Origin: Hamiltosporidium tvaerminnensis
Lineage: Eukaryota; Microsporidia; Dubosqiidae
Direction: 5' to 3'
Length of the DNA stretch: 64,000 nucleotides
Assembly (NCBI GenBank): GCA_022605425.2
Contig: JAKIMF020000004.1
Coordinates: forward strand, 307,501-371,500
The notes under the pieces were generated by a model, which saw only the letters and a list, made by a program, of their open reading frames with translations, was not told the origin of the DNA and searched no databases. A program made the position numbers and the translations under genes. This document shows positions 31,589-41,988 of the stretch, one piece after another. The stretch's first letter is position 1, and each line of letters opens with the position of its first letter.

Positions 31589-33313
31589 ATGAGAGATATT
31601 TTTCTGAATCTACGTTCAATGATAAATTTTCTTTTTGCACTTATTTCAAGTTCTGATACAGACATACCTTCCTATAATGAAATGAGAATTCCGCAAGTTC
31701 TATATACGAGCAATCGAGGAAACCATTATGAATATCTTACCAATGAAATCATGAATAAGGATACATCATGTGTTCCTTATCGTTGTAATCCACAAAGAAG
31801 CATACGTTTCGGAAGTAATTATTGTAATGCAACCAACGAAGAAACTTTAATAAGTACTTACGAATCAACTTCATGTGCCAGTGTACCGAATGTAAATCAC
31901 CAAGATTTGAACATGGCTAACATAACAACACTTGCTTTACCAATATTTGAAATTCTGGAACTATCAGCAAAGACAAAGACCCTAATCTCCCACTTCATTC
32001 AAGAAAAAAAAAATGATCAAGAAACCTCATATATTATTCGTGAATTGATTTACACTATATTCTTGCTCGAAAATTTTTATTCTGATTCAAATCGTAACCT
32101 TTCCATTAATACTAGTGCAATTTCTACATCCAATTTCAAACATGGTCTATTTTACTTTCAAATATATAGTGAACAATATAGATTTGTCGAAAGTACAACA
32201 ATAATCTTTGATTTTCATCACCTAATTTCAAATCTTATAGATGAAGTCAGATATTTAAATAGTTTTCATTTTAATGAGGAGATGATATCGAATATATCTA
32301 AATACATTGAATCAATAGAAAACAAGGAAGCGGAATATATCGCCATGTTTCCGAGAAATTATGATGGTTTTAGGAATGTCTGGCTCACAGAAATCGAAAA
32401 CATTTTAACAGATGATGATGCTTCAATATTAATGCAACTTTTTCCAGAATTTAATGGTTTGAAAGCTTATATTTTAAAAAACCAAAATACTGTTCCAAAT
32501 AGGAATAATTATCATGTATCATCATTGCTTCTTTTAAAATATCTTTTTGCAAATAAATATATTTTAAATATTAAAAATGAATTTCTAGCTTATAAAAAGA
32601 ATCTAGACTATAATAAATATTGGTTGTTCAAATATTTATGTGATAAAAAAATTATTTTTGAAATTTTGCATTTATTCATAAGAAAAACGGTTTCGAATTT
32701 AAATGCCATAAATATTTCTTTGATAATCTATTCAACCGAAAGAATTATTCTATTTAAAAATAGAAAGAGAATGATATATGATGTTTTGAACAACATTAAT
32801 TTCATTAGATCAGTGATTTTTCTTGTTGATGACAACATCATAAAAGATTTTCACAAAATATATTATTTGATATTAAATAATGTTTTATTTTATAATAATA
32901 ATTGTATTAGAGAGAGAACAGATTATAAAATGTTTGAAATTGAAAAATTATTTAATAATGAAAACTTACTTAAAATATTAGAGTATCATTTAGAAATATT
33001 TTACTCAAATCATAGTATATTTAAGAAAAAGTATGAGCTTTCGAAATCTAAATATCGGAATGCATTCAGAATGTATAAGAACCTAGATAACTTTGATTTA
33101 ATCAAACAAAAAATAATTAAAAAAAACACACTTTTCCAATTCGATTTGAAGGATGGAAATTATATTTTTGGCGTATTTAAAATGATATTAATGGTTAAAA
33201 GTATAAATGATAGGTTGTGTTCATTTATATCAGGCGATTTTCAGATATATTCTTTAAGAAACGAAATGAACAGACTAAAATCATATAAATTATTTGTAAA
33301 TAAATTACTTTGA
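31589..33313 (+). CDS. Orphan protein, putatively secreted
   Basis: I do not recognise this 574-residue protein. Its N-terminus (MRDIFLNLRSMINFLFALISSSDT) is short and hydrophobic around residues 11-20 and may be a weak signal peptide. An alternative start at Met11 would give a more usual one. The first ~110 residues are Ser/Thr/Asn/Cys-containing with four or five cysteines. The rest is alpha-helical, rich in Ile, Asn, Lys and Phe, with an H-x-x-x-R/K-rich C-terminal half. There is no transmembrane segment, repeat or known catalytic motif. Codon use and AT content match the neighbours, and the long uninterrupted frame makes it a real gene. Lineage-specific helical secreted proteins are common in microsporidia; that membership is inference. 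SINE-like elements lie on both sides. Confidence 0.75.
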   Translation: MRDIFLNLRSMINFLFALISSSDTDIPSYNEMRIPQVLYTSNRGNHYEYLTNEIMNKDTSCVPYRCNPQRSIRFGSNYCNATNEETLISTYESTSCASVPNVNHQDLNMANITTLALPIFEILELSAKTKTLISHFIQEKKNDQETSYIIRELIYTIFLLENFYSDSNRNLSINTSAISTSNFKHGLFYFQIYSEQYRFVESTTIIFDFHHLISNLIDEVRYLNSFHFNEEMISNISKYIESIENKEAEYIAMFPRNYDGFRNVWLTEIENILTDDDASILMQLFPEFNGLKAYILKNQNTVPNRNNYHVSSLLLLKYLFANKYILNIKNEFLAYKKNLDYNKYWLFKYLCDKKIIFEILHLFIRKTVSNLNAINISLIIYSTERIILFKNRKRMIYDVLNNINFIRSVIFLVDDNIIKDFHKIYYLILNNVLFYNNNCIRERTDYKMFEIEKLFNNENLLKILEYHLEIFYSNHSIFKKKYELSKSKYRNAFRMYKNLDNFDLIKQKIIKKNTLFQFDLKDGNYIFGVFKMILMVKSINDRLCSFISGDFQIYSLRNEMNRLKSYKLFVNKLL

Positions 33314-33411
33314 TTTTTATCTATATATTTATAAATTATGTTTGTAACAGTATTTTGAGGGTAATTCTTATATTTCAATTTTACTGCTCTTATAGGTAGA
33401 AACTTCATCTC

Positions 33412-33618
33412 GGTTTATTCATTCATCTTCGGCACTACAACCGTGCACGATTCCTGGCCTATCTCAGTAATGCCACCTACCGGTTTATTTCTTTGACCAC
33501 ATCAGGTAGTTTTTAAATTTTAAGTTTGGGCTCATTTATTTTTTTGCGTTTCGTAACAATGTGGTTTTAAAGAGTGGGTTTTAGCACGGCGCTCAACCCA
33601 ACCTAGAGAACCACATCT
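33412..33618 (-). mobile_element. SINE-like element, copy 4 (5'-truncated)
   Basis: The minus strand begins inside the family (GTGGTTCTCTAGGTTGGGTT) and proceeds through CACATTGTTACGAAACGC and ACCGGTAGGTGGCATTACTG to GAAGATGAATGAATAAACC. The missing 5' part with a retained 3' end supports retrotransposition. Confidence 0.75.
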
Positions 33619-34084
33619 CAGTTTATATAATAACTTAATATTTTAGTAGCTTGTATATTTTCGCAATTTAATATACTCTTATAACTTTCAGAAAACTAGG
33701 TAACGTTTTCGTTTGTTATCATTAAAATATTATATTGATAAAGAGTAAGTTGGTCTGAAGAAAACCCTATTTTTGCGATTTTTGTCTGTTATAAACCATT
33801 TTTCTTTTGGAGGACTATTGCTAGATTCAATCTTATATAAATAATTATTTTTTGAATTAAAATAAATATTTATGCAATTTTATTTGTATCTATATATTTT
33901 GAAGCACATTTAGAATTTTAATTATTCGATGTTATTATATTTATAAAACAGGCGCAAATCCTTAAAGATAGATCCCTATCTCATCTAATAAACCACATTC
34001 ACCCATCCTTATAATTTAAGAACAAATTTGCTTTATAAAAGAATAAGATTTTTAAAATAATAACAAAAACATTACGCAAATATT
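33619..34084. other. AT-rich intergenic stretch
   Basis: I see no feature between the SINE-like copy and the inverted 0.7-kb repeat pair. Confidence 0.4.
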
Positions 34085-34796
34085 TAATAAGTATCACATC
34101 TCTTTTTGAAAGTAGCATACTTTCAATTTTTTTTCATATCACAAAAGCAGACCTAGCTTTAATATTGATAATTTCCTCACTTGGCACTTCATAGTATCTC
34201 TTATATACCTCATTCTAATTTCTTTCATCTAAAATATGTAAACCCATCTAATAGGCTGAACATTTTCCTGTAGATTAGTTCATGTCTGCGGAATGAAGGC
34301 AATGTAATCAATAGCACATATTAGGTTCGTTTTGGAATCAACAGCCTTTCTTTTTCTCAAGATCTTTTGAATAAACGAATTCTAGCCAATATATGTATCT
34401 ATGGCTTATAAGGGATCTAACTAGAAGTCTCAATGTCATACCAGCAAGTACATTTTACTACTTATCCTTTCTAGATTTTCAAAGGTTATGCTTTTTCTTG
34501 TATCACCCAGATGCTTAATATTCCTAACCACATTGAACAAAGATAGGCTTTTAGGCTTTTAAATCTTGATTAAATCATGTTCATTTGTAATTTATCACTT
34601 GGTTACACAAAAAACTTCAACCACTTTTTAGAAAATTTTTCAGGATAATATAGATCTTGGTTTCATAATAAATTATTGCGGAACGACGCATAAAATGCAG
34701 TGGTTTTGCTCTCACTAAACCATAACCAGTTATTTCCACAAAAATCAGATACTTTTTACCGAGCATATGGTCTTAATATGGTATTCCCTCTCTACC
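34085..34796 (-). repeat. 0.7-kb interspersed repeat, copy E
   Basis: Plus-strand text AAGTATCACATCTC..., CTAGAAGTCTCAATGTCATACCAGCA and CTTGGTTACACAAAAAACTTC matches the reverse complement of copies D and G. Its 5' end lies ~50 bp from the 5' end of copy F, which points the other way. Confidence 0.75.
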
Positions 34797-34842
34797 TCAA
34801 AAAAACATAGATAAATAATTTAATTTAGTTATTTTGTCTTTT

Positions 34843-35590
34843 AAATGTGGAAGGTGGATAACCACAAAAAAACTTTCTGCTTGGTAATGAGTATGTGAAA
34901 AAGTTATGAAGATCATTGTTTGAATTTTGAGTGGACATAAAACCACACTATATTTCCAGTTTTCCATGAGTGTTTGTATGAAGAGAGGATGGGGATGGTC
35001 TATGAAATGCTGAAACTTTTTGTAATTATTTTTCTTGTAGTTTTTTTTGTAACTGGATAAAAGAACGAAGCAGAAGTTATAAGAGAACGCCAGTTGAAAA
35101 CATGGGAACCATGCATTGCTCACTCGGGTTATAAGAATCGACGCCTGTGAGCTATATAAACCAAAACCATTCAAAGCAAGAAAAGCATAGTAGAGGTTAT
35201 ACCTGTTGGTATGAAATTGCACTATCTAGGTTAATCACATATAAATTGCGGAGATATATCTTGGCTGAAAGTTTATAAGTTCAAAATTATAGAGAAAGTA
35301 GAAATGCTGCATGGTCTTAGGGAGCTCAGGCGGTTTTCGATATACTCTCACACTCATGCAACGAACATTAACGAAATACAGGCAACCTCCTCAACTCTTA
35401 ATTGGGTTCTATACATCTTTTAGATGAAAGGCTTTAGATGTAGGAATTGTAGGAGTACCGATAGAGTATGCGAGTAGCAGTTATTTATGTTAAACCCAGA
35501 ACTGAGTTAATGACATGAAAAAAAATATAAAACTTGCAATTGTTTTAAAAAGAGGTGATATTTTTAAATAAAGATTTTGCCTCCAATAGT
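34843..35590 (+). repeat. 0.7-kb interspersed repeat, copy F
   Basis: It begins ATGTGGAAGGTGGATAACCACA and ends GTGATATTTTTAAATAAAG. With copy E it forms an inverted pair with ~0.7-kb arms and a ~50-bp spacer. The minus-strand open stretch at 34797-35222 is not conserved in other copies and is not a gene. Confidence 0.78.
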
Positions 35591-35611
35591 TAATTTAGTT
35601 AAATGATTCTT

Positions 35612-36715
35612 AATTGGATTAAAATTTGCGTTAACAAATTTTATCTCTTTTGAATTATTTCTTTAAAAATTTTACCTCTTCATTAACATCATCCCGCCCA
35701 AAATTATCTTTTATGTTTATTGTTGCATGTTTTAATGTAGTTCTTTATCTGAAATAAGCGGCGTATTATTTTTGTTTTTAATTCTTAACATTATCTTCCT
35801 CGTTAATCGCTTGTTTTAAAGAATGTATTGTTTCCTCTTGTTTCTGCCCGCTCTTAATACTACTCATTAATACACTTTTCGAGATTTTTTTTACCTTTCG
35901 TCACAACTCAAGTCTTTTCCGTCAATCAAAGGAAATTGTTTTTACAGTCTTCTTAAGTCTGTCAACAGAACGCATGCCCTTGATTCCATAAGTATTTGCA
36001 CACTGTTTAGATATTACTTATAGTAGTTTGCCACAGTTCATCACATAAGGAATTATCTTTATACTACACTTATAAATAAGACCTAACTTATTAGCTAGCC
36101 GATCATTCTTCCTAAGTTTTATACTTTCAAACATATCGATTGAAACTTGGAAATAAATTCCTAATTAAATGGGTTTTATCCTGTTCGCACCTTATCTAAA
36201 ATGAATATTTCGTGTCTATTATTCTGAATCCTTACATCAGTTTTGATTCGAGTACCCCCCTCTTATTTCTGCACATTCATTTTCAAGAATTTCTTGAACT
36301 AGTGACTCTTAATTCATTTGATAGACTTGAATTAATATTTATTTAGTAGAGTAAGTACATGCATCGTACCTCTGCATTATGCTATTTTGTGTAGCTATTA
36401 CTAAGTATTTTCTCACGTCGAGTCGCTAAATGATATACTGTTTTACCAGATTTATTACAGTCTTGACACGTAATTTCTGCACCCAGGGATACATTTATTT
36501 ACTGAATGAAGCAGAATATTGTTCCATCAGATGGCCTGTCATTTACTTTCTTTAACCATCTGAAAACGTCACTAATATTTTCAAGCGCATTCTTTCTGGA
36601 ATTATATAACTAGAAATGAATTTTTCGCTTTTTTATTTCAGAATATAAGTTAGCTAGTTGAGGATTTTCTAATTTCTTCTTCGTGACTTCCTCTTCTAAT
36701 CTATATTACATGATA
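35612..36715 (-). pseudogene. Decayed RLE-type LINE, 5'-truncated, relic 7
   Basis: From its 3' end (ATTAAAATTTGCGTTAACAAA) it covers the Glu-rich tail, endonuclease (AAATGAATATTTCGTGTCTATTA), zinc knuckle and linker up to GTGACTTCCTCTTCTAAT. Many stops and shifts are present. It directly follows copy F of the 0.7-kb repeat. Confidence 0.75.
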
Positions 36716-37876
36716 ATTAAATTATTTTCTTTCTATTTTAAAAACATATTTCACGATTAAAAATTTACTAAAATAAAACACTTCGCATAATTTTTATAAG
36801 AGAAATAAAGTATTCAAAAATTTCTGTTTTGTAGTAAATGTTACAAGAACGTATAAAATGTAGAATTTAAAAAAAATATCAGTAAAGTGAACCAAAAAAC
36901 CAATGAATTATTTCATAGAGAATGGAAATTTTACTATCCTTGTATTTCAGCCGATGTATATATATCATTAAAGCAACCATTTTTTCAGAAAAAAATGGTA
37001 AATTGAAATGCTCAAAGTAGTTTTGTCTTACGATTTGTTAATTAAAGGTTTTATACAGGTGTTTTCTAAAGAATTGCGTTCAAAAAAAAATGTTTGAAGA
37101 GATACGCCGGGTAAATTTAAATGCTTTTTAAGAAGTTTAAGACAACAAAAAACCATTTTGTACCAATTTATGTTAAAATCCAGTAGAATATGGTATACGA
37201 TTTCTTAGACCACTCCTTTAAAAATGTCCAAAATATTAAAATGTTTTTTCAAATTTTATTTGTTCAAATATTTTTGATTATCTAAAAATACAGCTAATTG
37301 GTTAATTTATAAAAATTTAATTTAAATTTTATTCTTCCTCAATAAACATGCAGCATTTTCTATACGCAACCAGCTCATCGTCTACAAAAGATTTTTTTTC
37401 TGCGAACATTCGAAAATTAGAGATAATAAGAAAGTATAAATTATGTGAAATTTTTGTATTTTTCTATTTTTATATCTTGTTATATTAAATTATGCTTTTG
37501 TATTTATATACACGTCTACGTTCTCTTTAATCTTCTCAATATTTTTTCTTTATATTTTTTTATATGCAATCTAAATTTACTGCCTACATTGTTTTGTGAA
37601 TAATTTATTGTTTAAAACATGTTAATCATTTAATATTTCTTATTTTTTTAAAAAAAGAGGATTTTAGTATTTTTTTACTGAAAACACACATAATATATAG
37701 TTTTAAGATAATTTTGAACCCCTTTGAAGATCATAGGTTTTTGAAGGAAATCTTAACCGAATATTTTAATCGCTACAGATACAAAGATGTACTTTAAAGT
37801 GAATTTGCAGATTCCAGTTCAGAAGTATACCAATATTATGCTAGTATTTGTATTTAAATTGATATTTTTAAATCTA
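36716..37876. other. AT-rich intergenic stretch
   Basis: I see no gene, RNA or recognised repeat between two antisense LINE relics. Confidence 0.45.
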
Positions 37877-39630
37877 TTTTTTATCTAATAAAATTAGAGT
37901 TAAAAAAGTTTTACGATCATTATGCATTTTCTTCTACCTCTTTAACCACTTTTGTCTCTTCTTCCAAATCCGACTCTTTATTTATGTTTATCGTCGGTTC
38001 CTCCTTCTGAAATAAGGGGTGTATTATTTTTTGCTTTGAAATTACTTGCACCATCTTCATTTCTCTTCGCTTCTTTTAAAGGAGGTGTTGGTTCCTCGTG
38101 CATCTCGGCTTTCTCAATAACACAATTGGCGCTTTTCCCCAGCTCTCTTCGGCATTTAGCCTGAATGTCCAGTGCTCTTCTTGGGAAAAGGAAATTGTAT
38201 CGACTGTCTTCTTATGTACTATAGACTGAATGTATGCCTCTACATTCATGGGTATTTCTAGTCTTTTAACATACATCTTATGGTATTCGGTCACAATACG
38301 ATCCCAACTCATCACTTACGCGATTATCTCAAGACTAAACTTATAAATAAGACTCAACACATTAGCTAGCAGGTCATACTTCATAAGTTTTTCAGTTTCA
38401 ATTATTTGAAGTGAATCTTTGAAAGTGATTCCTACTTCAATGAGTGTTATCTTATTCTTCTTCTTGTCTAAAATAAATATGTCGGGTCTGTTATTCCGAA
38501 TTTCTACATCAGTTTTTATTCTGGTGTCCACTCTTATCTCTGCATACTCATTATCAAGAATTTCTTGAACTGAGTGGCTCCTTATTCGTTTTGAAGACTT
38601 AAACTTATATCTATTTAGAAGAAGTAAGTGTAGGCATCTAACCACTTCATTATGCCATCTAGTGTAATCATGGCCTAGCATTTTTTCACATCTAGTTGCT
38701 AGATGATCTACAGTCTTACCAGACTTCCCGCAATGTTGACACATACCATCTGCTCCTCATAAAACATTTCTATCCTTAATATAGCAGAACCAGCTTCATT
38801 GCGTGGCCTAATATTACCTTTCTTTAGCCATCTTGAAGAGTCACTAACACTCACAAGCTCATTTTTTCTTGCATTATATAACTTTGAATGGAGTTTTCGT
38901 TTTTCTATTTCGTTTTTCTATTTCGTTATATAGTTTTGCAAGTTGAGCTTCTTCTAAACTTTTCTTAGTGACTTCTTCTACCAACCTGTACTTTAATTTT
39001 AAGAAGCCTTTTATTAGTGCAAGATGGGTTTTATTATTATTCTCCACCTTGAGGATTGCTGCTCGTCTAGTTGATATTTCTTTACATTTTTCTAGACAAT
39101 CCAAGAGTCAGAAGCATATGTTCGCTTCGCACCTCAACACTATTTAGGCCTCTTCCAAGTTCTGTTCTAGGAAGGTATAAACGCTCTTTACATCCTGGGC
39201 GGAGATGTATCTTATTCTTCACCAACACATCGCACTGCCTATTCTAATTAGAGAAGTCAGCCGGTTCAAGTCGAAGTACTCCTATGTGATAGTTGATTAA
39301 CGATATCGCATGTTGATTGATTGCAGAAAATAATTTTTTTCATTTAATCTAGTGTGACAAAGTCTTTCAACTCTTGATATAAGTTTGTTCTGTACTTCTT
39401 CAAATGAGCTACGTGTTGGGATTCTTCTGCTATCCTCTATTATTCCTAAATATTTGTAAACACTAACACCTTGTAAAAGAGTAGCAGTATCTTCACAACA
39501 CGTATCATTTGTGGCTGACTTCTCTTTGTTAATCTCCGAGCCAATCATCTTTAAAAATTTCTTTGCCTCGCTTGTTATGGCATTAAAATATGAATAAATA
39601 GTAATTTTTCTATTATACATACTTAATTAT
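37877..39630 (-). pseudogene. RLE-type LINE, 5'-truncated and frameshifted, relic 8
   Basis: This is the longest antisense copy. It reaches from the 3' end through the endonuclease (NRPDIFILDKKKNKITLIEVG), zinc knuckle (CQHCGKSGKTVDHLATRC) and linker into the end of the reverse transcriptase domain (EINKEKSATNDTCCEDTATL). Frames are broken into pieces at 38076-38315, 38316-38744, 38874-39104 and 39297-39620. Similarity fades above ~39600, just short of the catalytic box. A 12-bp block, CTATTTCGTTTT, is duplicated near 38910. Confidence 0.85.
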
Positions 39631-39839
39631 ACTATTTTAACTACTTCATTTTTTTTAATCGGCATACCATTTAAATTTATACTTGGTTACTTCACTGTCG
39701 TTAAATCATTCGATTTATGAGGGAAATATTTTTTGTGCTTACTCATTCCATACCACTTTGCACGTTTTAGATGTGTGGTATAAACACACCTCGGCCTTTT
39801 AAATAACACCAAATGGTGCACTCTTTCTTCTTTCTTCTG

Positions 39840-40480
39840 TCCTTTCTTCACATTCAGGTTCCTTTTGTAGATCAAAAGAAACTTCATCAACTAATTTGTT
39901 GCATTATCTCCAGAATATATGTCTCTACATTTATGAGTATTCTTAGTTTTTAAAATAATTCTTTTTATATTTTGTCATGCAAGCGGTAAGTTATCACAAA
40001 AGAAATTTTCACACACCAAATTTTTAAAAAAGATGTAAATCATTTTCTAATAAGTCATACTTAGTAAGTTTGAAGTTTTAACTATTTTAAGTAGATCACC
40101 GGTGTAATTTAACTGCAACGAGAGTTATCATATTCTTTTTATTCCCAAAATAAATATATTTGTATATTAGTTCGAAACTTGCATTAGTCTTTGTTCTGGT
40201 GTCCACTTCTATCTCTGCATATTCGTTATCAAGAATTTCTTGAACTGAACGGTTCCAAGTTACTTCGAAGAGTACAGTAATATATACTCAATAGAAATAA
40301 ATGTACGTATTTTATCTAATCATCCCTCGGTCACGTATAGTATACTCACGATCAAGCGTTTTTCAACATCTCGTCGCTAAATGCTCTACTGCTTTCCGAG
40401 ACCAATTTATGTCTTGGTACATAACTTCTGCTCTCCAAAATAGATTTATATCCTTAATATATCACAATTTGATTAATTTT
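39840..40480 (-). pseudogene. Decayed RLE-type LINE fragment, relic 9
   Basis: CTTTTGTAGATCAAAAGAAACTT, TCTGGTGTCCACTTCTATCTC and CGTTATCAAGAATTTCTTGAA match the antisense of the endonuclease and preceding region. The terminal 3' end is missing. Relics 8 and 9 are separated by ~200 bp of unrelated sequence. Confidence 0.7.
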
Positions 40481-40753
40481 TTTTCATTTTTCCCTCTTTA
40501 TGTATCATAATATATTGGAAAATTTCACCTGGCCACCTTAAGCTATTATTCCATACCAAGAAAAGTTTTTTGGAAAAAATATAATTAACGATTATATTTT
40601 TAATTTATTTATATTTCTATAAATAGAAAGACCTACTGATATCTATATTAAAATTTTGAATTAAAATTGTCTTTTATTTCAGAAAATATTTTCAAAATAA
40701 CAATATTATTAGAAATATATAAAATTTAATATATCAAATATGCATAAACAAAT

Positions 40754-41302
40754 TCATTTATTCAAAATAAATTCCTCTACTGTTTTATATGTTTGATATA
40801 AATCGGAATTTTCAACAACCAAATCATAATCTTCTTTTCTAAAGACTTCAAGATCCTTTTCAATTCTAGATATCCGTTTTTCAATATCATTTAAATTTTC
40901 CTGAGAAATAGAATTTCCTAATCTTTTGTAAAGCCTTTCTTTCAAATCTTCAACATCACAATGAATATAAATAAATAAACATTTTACTCCACTATTCATT
41001 AAACTTTTCACACCATTTCTGTCCAAATCAAAAATTATTATTTCGTTTTCATGTTCCTCACAGAAAGGTGTCCCATAATAATTATCATTGTATAACGTAT
41101 ATTCCACAAACCGTTTCTGTTTTACCATCTCTAAAAACGTCTCCTTACTTACAAAATGATAATCAATATTTTCCTTCTCTTCACACCGTTTCTGCCGAGT
41201 TGTATATGAAATACTAAATTTAATATTTGTATTATTTGCCATTAATAATTTTATTACACTAGATTTTCCACTACCGCTTGGACCAGAAATTACTACATAC
41301 AT
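40754..41302 (-). CDS. GUK1: Guanylate kinase
   Basis: This cytosolic enzyme phosphorylates GMP to GDP with ATP, an essential step in guanine nucleotide supply for a parasite that scavenges purines. Its 182 residues fit the family (yeast Guk1 is 187). The P-loop GPSGSGKS lies at 7-14. The GMP-binding region shows SYTTRQKR near 33-40, and DYHFVSKETFLEMV and FVEYTLYNDNYYGTP follow. FDLDRNGVKSL carries the usual conserved Asp and R-G-x-K-like segment, here RNGVK. The lid and C-terminal helices are complete. CCCC lies 12 bases before the ATG. The frame is intact and stands alone, with a LINE relic behind and a minisatellite in front. Identity is secure. Confidence 0.96.
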   Translation of the reverse strand: MYVVISGPSGSGKSSVIKLLMANNTNIKFSISYTTRQKRCEEKENIDYHFVSKETFLEMVKQKRFVEYTLYNDNYYGTPFCEEHENEIIIFDLDRNGVKSLMNSGVKCLFIYIHCDVEDLKERLYKRLGNSISQENLNDIEKRISRIEKDLEVFRKEDYDLVVENSDLYQTYKTVEEFILNK

Positions 41303-41314
41303 TTCTATTGTAAA

Positions 41315-41318
41315 GGGG
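41315..41318 (-). promoter_or_regulatory. CCCC start-proximal motif of the guanylate kinase gene
   Basis: The coding strand reads AAAAGACCCCTTTACAATAG shortly before the ATG, with CCCC 12 bases upstream. Confidence 0.5.
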
Positions 41319-41440
41319 TCTTTTAAACATTTTAAACTTGTTTTTAATTTCTTAATTTAAATTTATTTACACTAAAAAATCAATATTTTTCATGTTCTTT
41401 CACCGAAAATTTTTCAAAGAAATTAAAAAAATTAAATATA

Positions 41441-41652
41441 AAATTTATATTGAAAATCAAAGATATAAAATTACAATAAATTCCATATTTTATTCTAAAT
41501 TATTAAAATTTATATTGGAAATCAAAGGTATAAAATTACAATAAATCCCATACTTTATTCTAAATTATTTAAAATTTATATTGAAAATCAAAGATATAAA
41601 ATTACAATAAATTCCATATTTTATTCTAAATTATTAAAATTATATTGAAAAA
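41441..41652. repeat. Minisatellite, 65-66-bp unit, 3 copies plus partial
   Basis: AAATTTATATTGAAAATCAA starts at 41441, 41506 (one substitution) and 41572, with a truncated unit at ~41637. It lies between the guanylate kinase and the long LINE. Confidence 0.9.
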
Positions 41653-41974
41653 TTATATTTAAAACCAACATATAAATAATGAGTAAGTAAATAAAATCAA
41701 TAAAAAAACATCTTTATTATAAAAAAATTGATCAATTTAAATTAACATAACTACAAATTACATGTAATATTCCTAACATTCAAATATACATATTTACGGT
41801 TATACATTTGTTTTAATTCATATATTTTAGCAAAAACTAGATTTATATAGTTATTCTACTATTTTTTATTCTATTCACATATTAAATTACAAATTTCGAA
41901 TAGAAAATAATATTTTAAATATTTTGATTAAATATTTTCTTAATTATAATTACACATTTTAATTTTATATATTA

Positions 41975-41988
41975 ATATTAGAAAGAAA
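41975..41988. repeat. Target-site duplication, left copy (LINE at 41989)
   Basis: ATATTAGAAAGAAA here is repeated without mismatch at 45773-45786, exactly flanking the element. Confidence 0.92.

Noticed and set aside
34797-35222. A 141-codon minus-strand open stretch.
   Set aside because: It lies within copy F of the 0.7-kb repeat. The frame is broken in copies D and G and the translation has no known motif.
39687-39890. A 67-codon minus-strand ORF between two LINE relics.
   Set aside because: It matches neither the LINE nor any known family, has a Lys/Arg-rich low-information translation and lacks a start motif.
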